Assembly (NCBI GenBank): GCA_004154925.1
Contig: QJNS01000706.1
Span: 81,962-145,961, forward strand
Reading direction: 5' to 3'
Source of the DNA: Monosporascus cannonballus
Lineage: Eukaryota; Ascomycota; Sordariomycetes; Xylariales
DNA length: 64,000 nt
In this document: in pieces, positions 1 through 12,667 of the stretch
Layout: each line of letters opens with the position of its first letter
How positions within the stretch are numbered: the first letter of the stretch is position 1
The notes under the pieces: model-generated
Told to the model about the DNA's origin: nothing
Database searches by the model: none
Seen by the model: the letters and a program-made list of their open reading frames with translations, nothing else
Translations under genes and position numbers: made by a program

Positions 1-1479
1 AACGGGGTTTTTTAGGTACCTTGTACTATGCTGCGTTATATCTCATCTTATTACAATTAAAGCACTTAATTTGGCTTTAGTTCTTCCTGTTAAGAGTCTT
101 TAGTTCTATAAGTTCTGGTTCTATACTGTAAAAAATATTACCCCATCGAAAAACACTGGTATTAGCCGTATATTAAGGTTTATTATGGTTTTTCAATGGT
201 TTTAGCACATTAAACATCTTATTAATTATTAATCTTAATTGCCATAACGATATAATCCGATAAATAATTAGGCCGATTAACTTTAAAAAGTTTTTTATAC
301 TCTTTTTTTAGACAATTAAAAATTTAATTGTTAATACTTTTTATATTTAATTTACCTTAAAAGATAATTAAACAAGTATATAACCGTAATTAAATATCAA
401 TCTCCTTTGATATAAATATTAGATTTGTAATTTAGCTTTTATTATTTTGTTTATTACTTTAAAAATTCTTATTCATATTAATTTAAACTATATAAAATTG
501 TTATAAATTCGTATTACTTTCGAATTTCATTTTTTAACTAGTAAAATAACGTAGTTTCTTATAACAAATTTAAATTAAATTACCGTATTTCCAGTAAATT
601 GTTCGATTACGAATTCTATTGGTATAATAAACGTAATTCCTTAAATAAAAAAATACTCGAAATATATTTAGTATTAAATTAAAACAGTTAGAACTTAATT
701 AAGGTTCCGTCGAAAAGTTTTAGCTTAAGGGGTTTAAAGATTGTTTCTAATTTTTTGGTAAAATTAAATTAAATAATCTGGTTCGTTTAAAAGGGCTTTC
801 CGATTTCGAGAGCTTTTTCTATTCCTTTAACTTCTTATAGGCGGCTTAAAGAGATATTATAAGATTAATATTATCTTTTTCAAACTAAAAAATACGTTTA
901 TGGTATCTAGACGTCGAAGAACCTTTTCGTAAAAAAAAGCAAAGTTACTCCTTTTTCTCTTTAGGTTCCATTCCAGTATCCGAGTTATCAGGAAACTGGT
1001 AAATAGATTGTTCGGGTTATTTATTGGTAAACATAGTATCGGCGATATTGCTCAAAATCTAGCGGTATTACTAAATAAAAGTTTGTAACGTATAACGGCT
1101 AGGCGGTTTAACTAATTATTAAACCTTACTCGTACGAGTTTATCTTAGCAGAAATATTATAAGACTTTATAACAACAACATAACTTAATTGTATTTCTTA
1201 TTATTAAAAATAAAAAATAATATTGCAAACGATTAATATTAATAAATGTTATAAATTAAAATTATTAAAATTATAAAATTAACACATATATATATTTTTC
1301 GTATTTTTGACTTAATTACTTATAATTACGTATCCGGTGGTAATTATAATTACTTAAAATCACATTTAATTACCGATAATCACTGGCTTGGGAATGATCA
1401 CTATTACGTAACCCGAGAGGTGGCTCGTATTATCCTTGTCTAACTATTATTCGAGGCCGAAGTATGTCGAGTCGTAACA
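1..1479 (-). mobile_element. Family-G Gypsy chromovirus, 5' part (cut by window start)
   Basis: This is the 5' LTR plus the start of the gag region of a minus-strand Ty3/Gypsy element; the rest lies left of the window. Positions 1-1,090 align base by base with 40,190-41,277, the gag leader of the complete element at 34,134-41,613 (for example GTACCTTGTACTATG at both). No open gag frame survives. The LTR at 1,091-1,479 was inserted in another LTR of the same family, whose 3' remnant follows directly. The target duplication cannot be checked because the other end is outside the window. Confidence 0.85.
1091..1479 (-). repeat. Family-G LTR (5' LTR of the cut element)
   Basis: On the plus strand it runs from TATAACGGCTAGGCGG (TGTGAC... 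with RIP-type changes) to GTCGTAACA. It is about 389 bp and matches the other family-G LTRs along its length, though the U3 part is diverged and has lost the clear sub-repeats. Confidence 0.85.
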
Positions 1480-1596
1480 ATATTACGAAACGTAATAAAT
1501 TTACTGTGTGTATTAGTTAAATTCTTACGATAATTCTACTAACATATACTCGTGTAGCTAAGGTTTAATAATTAATTAAACCGCCTAACCGTTATA
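1480..1596 (+). repeat. 3' fragment of a plus-strand family-G LTR
   Basis: It matches the last 115 bp or so of the plus-strand family-G LTR (compare 61,760-61,871), ending in ACCGTTATA, the mutated form of GCCGTCACA. It is the broken host LTR for the minus-strand element to its left; the 5' half should lie left of the window. Confidence 0.75.
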
Positions 1597-1729
1597 CCTT
1601 ATAAGTTGTTATTTAGTAATATTGTTGAACTCTGAACAATATTTCTTTAATTAAAATGCCGACCAGCAAATAAGGAACTATCTTTTCGGTCGGAACTTAA
1701 TTACGATACAAAATCTTAGCTCAGCTAGC

Positions 1730-1845
1730 TCAGGCCTCTCTGGCTCGTTTTCCTAATTTCTTCAAAGTCACTCAAGTACCGCTTTATAACGCTAAATATT
1801 CACCAATTAAATCCCAAATTCCCGTAACGAGCCAGCGAGGCCTAA
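1730..1845. repeat. Inverted-repeat pair, MITE-like
   Basis: The arm at 1,730-1,749 (TCAGGCCTCTCTGGCTCGTT) is matched by its near-perfect reverse complement at 1,826-1,845 (18 of 20). The roughly 75 bp between the arms is less AT-rich than its surroundings. This is the form of a miniature inverted-repeat element. No clear target duplication was found, so the exact ends are unsure. Confidence 0.45.
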
Positions 1846-4698
1846 GTTGTAATTACGTAAAAACGGTTTCGTTTGGTACATTTACTTTTTTAAAAAAACA
1901 AAAATCAGTAATAATTTAATAACAATACGTTTTTATAAATATATATATATATACGATTACCTTAACTATAACTTATTATTAATATTACGATAATCCTAAT
2001 CAAAACTTATTTGTTATTTTTAAATCTTAATACGCATAATAGTTACAACCCGAGCCCGTTACATTACTATCCCCTTTTTCAAAATACGATAAATTTGAAT
2101 TTTCTCAGTTTTACTAGGTTACCCCTTTAAAATAAAATATACGTACGCGTATTTTGAATTTCTGGTATTAATATAAGAAAATTAAAATAACTATTGAAAA
2201 TTTTATTCGTAATTAAGTTTTATACGACAATTTAGGCCAAGCCATTAATTTAACTACTTGGATTAACCGATTAATTAACGTATTAAAAAATACGCGAATA
2301 ACTATTAATATGTAAAAGTTAATAAGAATTTTGAATTCTTATTCATTAAAACCCCGTTATATATATATACCATAATATATTATACGGGAAATTTATAATT
2401 TTTGCAAAAAAATCTAAATTCCGCCGTTTGCCAAAAAAGTTATTATTCGAAATTAACGTAATTTATACCATTTTGAATAAGGGTTAACGTTTTGTAAAAG
2501 CATTTACCTTTAATTAATTTAAGTTCTTAAATTGAATAATTATATATTCAAGAAAAAAATAATAATTATATAATACGAAACGGAAAACAAAACGGTTTCG
2601 TAATAATAACGATCCCGATATTTTTATATAATTCTTTTTATAATTTTAGCTATTATAATTAAAATAATTTCTCAAATTAACCGCAATTATTTATTTTATT
2701 TAGTAGGTAAGTTTTTATTATTTTTAAGTTTATTACGAGATAATATCGATATATGAAAAAGGTTAAATATTTATGAAAGTTATTATACGTTAAATAATGA
2801 TGTAATTTAATTAATAAAGAAAATTAAGGTAATTGAATTAATTTTTTTATAATAATATAATTTTAATTAGGATAGATTGCGCTTTATAATTAGGTATAAT
2901 AAAACGATATTATATTTTAATATAATAATTTTAATGTTTAAAATTATATTCGAATATAATGTTTTAATACGGTATCATTATGCGGAATATTAATATTATT
3001 TTTGCTTATTATTGCAGCCGTATCTTTTAAAAAAAATTAAAGTAATTGATATTCCGGTTTAATTAATATTAAAAAATAAAATAATTTTATAAAATGTTAT
3101 TATAATATCTAGTACCGCTTAATATTTCTTATTAATTTGTAATTAATATTATCCGGATTTTATTTTTAGCTTTTATTAATACGTTTTATAAATATAATAA
3201 ATAAAAGTTTTCCGGTTTTTTTAAGTTAAAACGTATACCGTATAATAAGCGTTGTTCGATTTCGTTAAGTATAATTAACGAAAACGAAAACATTATTAAC
3301 GGTATTTATAATATTTATCGCAAATTGTTTTAAAAAATATATAAATTTAAAGAAAATAATTTTATCGGTTTTTGGAATATTTTTATCTTATTTATAAAAA
3401 TTAGAAAATAATTAATTATATTTGGAAAATATAGGCCAGTTAAGCCGAAATAGCCGATCTATATCATAAGCAACGGTAATTGTTTCCTATTTTTATTTTG
3501 TTTTATATATAAATATATTTTTTATTTATTATTATACGTATTTATTAGTTCGATAATATAACCGGAACGTATAAAATATAAGTAATTTTGGAAACGGATT
3601 ATTAATTTTTAAATAATATAACCTAATTATATTAGAAATCGCCGAAAATCCATTTTTTAAGCTTTTTAATCTTTATATATATAATATTTGTATATTTGCG
3701 TTATTTTTACAGGAATTACGTATCCGATACGAACTATTTGTAATAAAAACGTTTAATATATATAAAATATTTCGGAATACCTTGATCGAAAACCTTTTTT
3801 CGAAAGCCGAATTTATCGAATTTATGGAATATATATATTTTCGGTTAACCGTTGCCGAATTTAAATCTATTACGTATAATATAATTTTTTAAATATTTTG
3901 GTTACGCCGGATAAATAAAGGAAATATTATAGGATTTTAATTAAAATGTTTTAATAAATAAAAAAATTTTAACGAAACTTTTTATTATTATTTATTAATA
4001 ATACGTTATCTGGTAATATAAATAATTTAAAGGATAATTCGTAAAAACTTTATTTTTTAATTTGGGAGTATAGTTTATTTATGTTATTTATTAAACGGCG
4101 CAGTTTTAATTAAAATGTACCGAATAAAGTTTTTTTATCGAATAAATATAAGACCGGAAATATTTTTAATACGGCCGATATTTTATAACGCGATAATTTT
4201 TTTAACCTTATTAAAAATAATAATTAATTATTGATTAATACCGTTTTTATCGATAAAAAATATAAAGTTATTACCGTTTCTTTTAAGAAGCTCAAGTTTA
4301 TTTATGTTTTTCGTATATTATACGATATAATAACGTTAATTATATTAGGCGGTTAATACCGATATTATTATTTTTTATGGGGCCGGTTAATTTAATTATA
4401 GCAAAAAATGTTTTATTTGAATTAGATAATACGTTCTGTAATATTAAATTAAATTCTTATTAATTCGATCTTAATATTAAATTTAATTCCGACAAAACCA
4501 AAAGAAAAAATATAAAAGGTACTTAATCGAAAGGGCGAATATTATAATTTATGGCTTGTTGGCGAATTCCGGCGGTCGAAAAATAATATATATAATATTA
4601 ATATTATTTTTTTCCGAGATTTACTTTTAATTAAGTTCCCTATATCCTTATAACGTGAATTTTATACCCGTTATGCTTTTTCGCGAAATAAACGTTAC

Positions 4699-5085
4699 GT
4701 TATTCGGGATTTTCGCAATAAAATTTTCGAACGTATTTATTTTTTATTTCGGAATTTTTGGTTTATTAAAGGATATTTGTTTCGGATTAAAAAAGATAAT
4801 TAGGAATTTGAAAATATTTTGATTATAGGTCGTAAAATTATAAAAATTAAGTTTATCGATTTTGATAATACCGTATTTATTATTAATAACATAAATGGGC
4901 TTAATTAACCAAATACGGTAAAAGACGAAAATTAATTTATAAATAACGTTAATATAATTACATAAACAACTTTTGGTATTAAATTCGTTAAGGATAATTT
5001 GGTTTAGGATAACCGTAATATTTCGTATGCAGAAAAAAGGTATGATTTTATGGTGCAAATTATTAATAACTTAATTAATAATTTT
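4699..5085 (+). pseudogene. Degraded coding stretch of unknown family
   Basis: In the frame starting at 4,699 about 130 codons are interrupted by only five stops, all TAA or TAG that G-to-A or C-to-T change of TGG, CAA or CAG could produce. The text has non-random, protein-like composition (for example FIDFDNTVFI, YAEKRYDFMVQI). I do not recognise the family. An open frame on the opposite strand here is low-complexity and looks like a shadow. This is the best evidence that the 1.6-12.6 kb block once encoded a protein on the plus strand. Confidence 0.4.
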
Positions 5086-8000
5086 AATTAAGGCGGTTCG
5101 TAATTATTATTATTATTATTAAATAAATAAAATAAAGATTTATTAAACGAAAACGAACCGTTAATATAGTTTTTTATTTTTTTATTATTCTATAATATAT
5201 TTTCATATACACGATACAATATTTATAATATAATTTTAATATTAATATAATTTTATTACTTACTTAATTTTAATTAATTAAATTTGGAATTATTTGATAT
5301 ATTATTATAATTATATAATTAATATATTAATATAATTTATTTATTTCCGGTAATAAAACAGTAAATAAAAGGATAATATTGTATGATATAATACGTAATA
5401 TAATTATTAATGAAATTAATATAAGTAATTCAATTTATTATTTATATAATTTTAATTTATTATATGTTATTTGAATATTTTATTTTTCGTAAAATCGTAT
5501 AAAAATATTATATTATCTTTAATTAAATATAATATATAATTTCGGGTTAAGTTATATATCTCTTTTGTAATTAATTTATTAATTAATATTTTTAAATAGT
5601 TTCTGAAACCTTTTTTTTGATTTACTTTTTTTGCGTATTATTATAATTTATGCATTAATAATTCTTTTTATGTTTTCGAGTCCTAAAATTCTGTTCGTTT
5701 TAAATACAATATTTACGTTTAAATCCTTTTGAAAATTTTTATTCTGATTATATATTACTGCCAAATATTTGGGGATTATATATAAATATTTTTCGTTACG
5801 TTTTTATACGTAATTTACATATTTATTACCTGTATAATTCCGTAAATTATAATATTTATATCATAATTATATGATATATATTTTTTAATTAAATTACCCG
5901 GTTTATAAAGTTATAAACCTTTTTTCGTATTCTTTATATAATATCCGGTTTATATAACTTTTTCGTTAAATTATAAAAACCGTAATTAATTAAAAATCCG
6001 TAATTAATTTAATAATTTAATAATTTATAAGGCCGGTATGATCCGTTATAACGTAAATCTTATTCTACCAGTTATTATTATAAAAATATATTAAATTATA
6101 TTATTAATATTTAATATTTATATAAATGCCGTATTTTTCTGTAATAAAAAGTTTTATTCGTAATATAAGTTTTTTTAATATTATAAAATTTATCAATTTT
6201 TAATCATTATAAGACTGTTTTAATTAATATGTATTTATATTAATATTAAAACGTAAGGTATTTATTTTTTTCTAATTCTTTGTTATATTAATATAACTTT
6301 ATAATATATATTTAATATTTGGAGTCGGTTATATATAATATGCATTTTCCGTAAGAAATATCTTATATTTTGGGATAATTAATTATTATTTGATTAATAT
6401 AAAAATGCCTTAATCTGGATTATGTCGTTATTTTAGCCTTATTGCAAATTATCTTAATATTAATTCCGGTTATTTTTTGGTTAAGGATTTTATTACTTAT
6501 TTTGAAAATAATTTTTGGGGGGCAAATTATTTTTATTTTAATACTTACTCCAGCTATTTTTTAATCCGAAATTTTATTACTTATTTTTAAGGTTACTTTT
6601 TAAGCGCAAATTGTTTTTCGGGAATAAATTATTTTTTGGGGGTATTATTAACGAATTTAAATTTTTTAATCCGGCAAATAAGGTTTTTTCGGTTTATTCG
6701 GGGTATATTAATAAAAAATATAACGGAAATTGTGTTTCTTATATCGGTAAGGAATTTATTTACTTTTTATAATATTATGAAATATTTAAAAGTATATATA
6801 TTATAATATAGAGTTCGGATATCACATAAAAGAAATTAATTAATAATTATTTTATCGTAAATAACGTCATTTCATATATTAAAATATAATAAATATTTAA
6901 AGTTATAAAGCATTATGGTTAAGTAAATAATATTAATTATATATTAAGTAATTATAATAAGTATATTTAATATATATTTAATTAAAATAATTTTATAAAT
7001 TATATTAAAAAGTTTAAAACAAAATATAAATTTCGTAAAATTTATATATAATTACTCAGTTTTTCTTTTATATATTATTATTTCGTTATAAAAAATAAAG
7101 TTAATTTTTTATTTAAATTTAATACCTTATATAAATTTAATAATTTATATATTGATAATTATATAATTTTAAAGTTAATATATATTTTAATTTTAATTAT
7201 GAATATTATTTTAGGATACCTTTATAACTTATTAATTATAGTTAAATTTTGTTCGTTTATTATCAATTTTTAAATATTTTTTATTTATATTAATAATATA
7301 TTCGGTAATTATTTAATATACGAAGTTTACTTTATTTATTATATTTTTTATTTTTTATTTATATTTCTGGTCTTAATTAATTTACATTTATATTAGCAAA
7401 CTTATAATATTATTAAATATTTTAATTATAATTACTTACTTATATGTATTTAATATTATATAATTCTTTTAATAATATTATTATAATTTAGTAAAAAAAA
7501 TATAATAATTATATTCGGAAAATATATGGTAATTTAGTAAAAAATTAAAACATATATAAAGATTATAACGGCATTAAGTTAATGTTCGATATAAATTATA
7601 TTAATTACGGCGTTATTTTCCGTGTTTTATTTTTTATTATATATATTATTTTTAGAAAATTTGCCCTAGCGTATAAAATAAGTTTTCTTTAAATTAAATA
7701 ATTATTTAATAAAATTTTAATATTATAAGGTTTTTATAAGGTAAATCTTATTACTATATGTTAAAAAGGGTAGATTACTTACCGTTATATATATATTAAT
7801 ATATATTTTATTTATAATAATTTCGGAATTATATTTAAATAAATATTCCAGGATTTCTATTATATATATAATTTGTAAAAAGCTAATAAAAACATATTTA
7901 TATATTTTAATAATTTTTAAATTGCGTTTTTATTAAATCCCAAAAAAGTATTAAATAATATGTTATATTATTTAAATTTTTATATTAAAATATAATAATA

Positions 8001-11000
8001 AAATCATCGATCCGGATAATACAGATTATTATATAAAAGATTTTTAATACCGCGAAATAAACGTTTTTTATATTATAAATTTAACTGGCGTATATTTTTT
8101 AAAAAACCGTATAATTCGAGCCGTAAGTCGTTTTCGGAAATCTATAATTTATAACGATTTATATAATATGGATAATATTAAGAATATAGTAATGTTATAA
8201 TTTTAATTAAGAGAAATATAGAACCTCAATATATCTTACAATATATATTATATAAACGTTATCTTTATACTGTGAAATAAAGAGAAAATTCGTACTTTTA
8301 TAAAATTTACTGCCGAATAAATAACCTTATATAAAAATTAGATTTTTAAATTCCGTAATATATTCGGTATTAATATTATGGATTTCGGCGGTTACCCGAA
8401 ACATCGGATTGTTATTATACTTATATAGGATTTTGATATAAAGAAATTTCTAAAATTAGCCGGAGAAAAAACAAAGAAATTTTAAGAACAAACCGGAGAT
8501 TTAGCTACGCCGACAAAGGGAAAACGCGGTAAAAGAAAAAAAAATTAAATCCGGCCGTAAACCTTTATTATGGGAACTAAAAGGCCTTAATGCGAAAAAG
8601 AAATAATTATCAAAATCTTTAACAAAATAATAACGAGATATACGGACAACTTTAAAAAATATTAATTAAGACCGTACGCCGATAAATATTAATCTTAATT
8701 ATAAAAAGAAAAAGTTATAAAATATAATTAATAAAGATTTATTATAAATCCAGAATTTTAAACATTTCAAATTAATATTTAAAAAAAGCGAATACCGGAA
8801 TAATTATATGAATAACGAAAAAATATTTTTTTTCATATTAGCGAAAAAATATCCATATTATTTATTTACTTATATAATTAATTATTTACCTTAATTGCTT
8901 AATCCGAATTAAATTATTTTAAAGGTTAAAATAATAAGAATATTTTAAGAATTAATACGATAAATTCGAAAAAAAAACCGGAAAATAAGATTTAAAAGTT
9001 TTTCATTAAACATTATAAATTAAAGGTTATAAATTAAAAAAGTAATTTGTTTATAACTGTAATAAATTGTAATTTCAATTACGTAATACAAAATTACGTT
9101 AACTTTTTTAAGTAAAAAAATTCATTATATATTTATTACGGTAGATAATTAATTTAAATTAGAATAAATTAATATTCCGTATATAATTAAATAAATTAGG
9201 AATTAATAAAAATACCGAATTAAATAAATAAATAATATATTAATAATTTTAATTAATATTATATAAATATTTATAGTTATTTCGTTTTATATTCGTAATA
9301 TTACGCCGAAACTGAATACGTTTTTTGATAACGGCCTTAATTAAAACCGGAAAATTTCGGTTTTTATCTTTTAATTTAACATTATAATATTTTTAAATTT
9401 ATTATTAATATTATTATCCGATAGGTATTATTTATTTTGAACGCGTAATTTGTTAATTTCGGTAAGGATTATTATTTTAACCTTTTTAATATATTATTTC
9501 TAACGTCAGGTTATAAATTATTATATTTTGGTAATGCCGGTATTCCGATAACAATATTAAAGCAAACGAATTTTGCGAATATAAATATAATAACGAAAAT
9601 AAGGTTAAAAAGTTAAAATTATTTAAGAACGATAAATTTTGCGCTAATATTATAAATAAAAAGGATAAAATAAGTTTTTAATTAGGATTACCTAGTATTT
9701 TCCGAATTACGTATATAGGTATAAGTATTACTATAACCGAAATTATGATTTTAAATTATAAAAATATATAAATTATATACCGGTTTAATATTTAAATTAT
9801 TAGGATTACCGTTAAACCGTTAATTATTAATTTAAACCAAATAATCGTATACAGTATGTTTTAATTAGAATAAGGCATAATTTAAAGCGGCTTTATAATT
9901 TTTTAAATATTTATTAAATTTATAACGTAATAATAATTTATAATTTATATAAATCGGTTTACGGTATAAAAATATAACGCTATTATTTTTAATTACGTAA
10001 ATTTTGCCGTTTATAAAAAGTTATTTATATTTTTTTTATAAAATCGAAAATATAACTTTTTTATATATTATATATAATGCAAAAATTAACGATTTTTAAA
10101 AACATCTTAATATTGTTATTTATCGAATCCAAAAACTGTTTTAATTAATTTTATTATATTTTAAATTAAAAATTAACCTTTAATTTCCTTTATTTTATTT
10201 GGGAATTTATTAAATAAAAATTATTTAAATTTAATAAAAATAAATATTTATTTCACCTTTTTACAGTTAAACGAAAATAATCGTATAAAAATAGTTTATT
10301 TATGTATTATTTATATTAGAACTTTATTATTTTTTAAGTAACTGTTTTTATCGAACCGGCTTTTAATTATTTTTATGTAAATATTTTCGAATTTAAATAT
10401 TCGGGTATATGAAAAAAGTTAAGCGTATATATATTATAATAAAATCCAGTCAGAATTAAACTATTACGATCTTTTTTTAATATAATAATTTCCTTTTTTT
10501 AAATGCACAAAAATCGCTTTATATATATATTTGTTATTAACTAATATATATTATTAAGGCCTTATTTTTATTCGGAGTTAAAAATTAAAATTAAAATTTA
10601 ATAACTATTTTATCCTAATTAGGATTATTTAAGATAAATTGTATATTATTTTTTTATTACAAGAATTTATTACCTTACCTTTTATTATAACTTTTATATT
10701 TTTCTAAGTAATACGGTTTTTAATTTATTAAGCTTAAACTTTTTTTATTATTTTATTTTTTTAAAAAATAAGTAACTTAATTGTATCTTTATTAAACTTT
10801 TAATAAGATATAAATAATATAATTTATTTATGGCTAATTATGTTTAATCGTTTATAATTATAAATTATGTAACTAAATTGGTTTATATATTTTTAATTGA
10901 AACGTTTTACGGTATAGTTTATTATATTATTTAATTAATATTTAACATACTTATATTTAATATAAAAATATTAAAATATATAATAATATTAATCAAATTA

Positions 11001-12622
11001 TTGAATTCTTTTAAATTATTATATATATAAATTTAATTCCCGTAAGGTATTTCGGAATTATAAAACTTAATAATGTTTTTTATAATTTTTAATAAATACC
11101 TTTAATTTATTATAATCTTAATTAAGTAAGTAGGGATATCGATAATTTTCACCTTATTGTTAAAGAAATAATAATATTAATAATAAAACGTAAACTTTTA
11201 AATTAAATTAAAAAAATATTATTTAATAATCCGGATATATTATTTATTAAAAGATTTAAATACCTTTGATTTAAACGTTAATCGTTACGTATAAAGAAAA
11301 AAATAATATCGATTTCGGAACGATTAATATTAAAACGCCGGATTTTCGCTTTATAACTATATTTAATTAGGTTGCCGATTTAATAAAAACCGTTATATTT
11401 CGTAATTTATCTTTTAATAATATTACTGATAATTAATATATACGTATATTAATATATATAAACAAAAAAATAAAATGCAAATTATAAATATTAATATATG
11501 TAAATTAAAAAAACTTTCATTTTAATAATATATATATTTCATTAATAATAGCCAAATTATATTATTATTCGAAAATAAAATGTAATATAATAATTTGAAA
11601 TTAATCGTTAGATATTTATTTAGAATTAAAAATAATATGGTTATACCGTCCGGCAAATATGTAATTAAATATCTTTAAATTATCTTTTTTTATAACCGCA
11701 AATATTAAAATAAAAATAAAATATGAAACTGTTAATATAAAAGTTTATTATTTTTCCGTTAACTTAATTAATAATAGAACTTAAATAATAATTAAATCGG
11801 TTATTAAAAAAGAGATTTAAATAATTAAGAATTTTTCGAAATTTATCTTAATAATAAAAAAGATATTAAGCTTTTCGAAAATCAGATTATTTATTATATT
11901 AATTTATATTTTTTGTAAAATACTGCCGTATTCTTTAAATATAATGCCTAATATAACGCGAACAAATTAACGGCATATGCTTTCTGTAAGGTTATCAGCC
12001 GTATCTATAATATTAGCATATGGGTTAGTTACGTTTATATTAATAAGAAACCGGTAAAAACATTAAATAAAAATTAAGGTTTTATTTTAAATAGTTAAAT
12101 ATTCACAACTTTAAAATATTTAGCTTAAGTTTTTAAATATATTACCTGTATTTGGCTAATTAAGAAAAAAATATATTTCGAACCTTATTACGAGGGATTT
12201 TAAGCCTTATATATTATTATTTTGGCGTATAAGGTTATATTATTGTTATATTAGCCCAAAAAGAATAAAAGGTTATAACATATATTAATTAAGGTTTTGG
12301 GTTATTTTTTTATTATAATAAATTTTATTCCATATTAATTAGAATTATTAATATTTTAATATATTAAAAAATCAAACTTTGGTTTTGCATTAAATTATGT
12401 ATGTTGAAATATTAGGAACTTCGTAATTAATATATATAACCAAAGTTAATAATAATAACTTTTGTAAATTTATATAAAAACGTACAAAATAGAACGAAAA
12501 AATTATAATTTATTATTAGGCCTAATTTTAAAGGTTTTATTGTTTTTGTAGGTAGTATTCTTAAAGGAGTTTAGCTGATATATTAAATCCCTAACACATA
12601 TTTCGATATTAAAAGCTATAGC

Positions 12623-12658
12623 TGTGGTTACGACTGCTGCGCCGCAGGCGCAGCCACA
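12623..12658 (+). repeat. GC-rich hairpin at repeat junction, copy 1
   Basis: GCTGCGCCGCAGGCGCAGC at 12,636-12,654 is a perfect 8-bp stem with a GCA loop, flanked by TGTGG (12,623) and CCACA (12,654), which can extend the stem around a bulge. It stands out in AT-rich DNA. A second copy lies at 62,293-62,315, also at a composition boundary and also after an AAAGC..TAGC motif. It sits 10 bp before the likely gag ATG of the Gypsy relic G4. It may be the terminus of the block to the left, or part of the G4 leader. Confidence 0.6.
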
Positions 12659-12667
12659 ATCTCCAAA

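Larger units (their letters stand above)
1597..12622. other. Unassigned AT-rich, RIP-like block
   Basis: Eleven kilobases of extreme A+T with no intact gene. I could match no part of it to the Gypsy or Copia elements elsewhere in the window. Several stretches on the plus strand keep codon-like structure with only TAA/TAG stops (about 2,220-2,310, 4,699-5,085, 8,400-8,560 and 11,250-11,420), so the block is probably one or more large mobile elements reading rightward. At 9,530-9,600 the text weakly resembles a LINE RNase H tail, but this is too degraded to call. The right end resembles 62,200-62,315 and carries the same hairpin. Small TA and poly-T tracts occur throughout. Confidence 0.6.

Noticed and set aside
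4744..5058. 104-codon open frame on the minus strand
   Set aside because: Low-complexity N/I/Y/F-rich text opposite a plus-strand stretch that looks like real, RIP-damaged coding sequence; a shadow frame.
12623..12658. Helitron 3' terminus
   Set aside because: The hairpin fits, but no CTRR end at the expected distance is shared by the two copies and no RepHel text was found; kept only as an open question.
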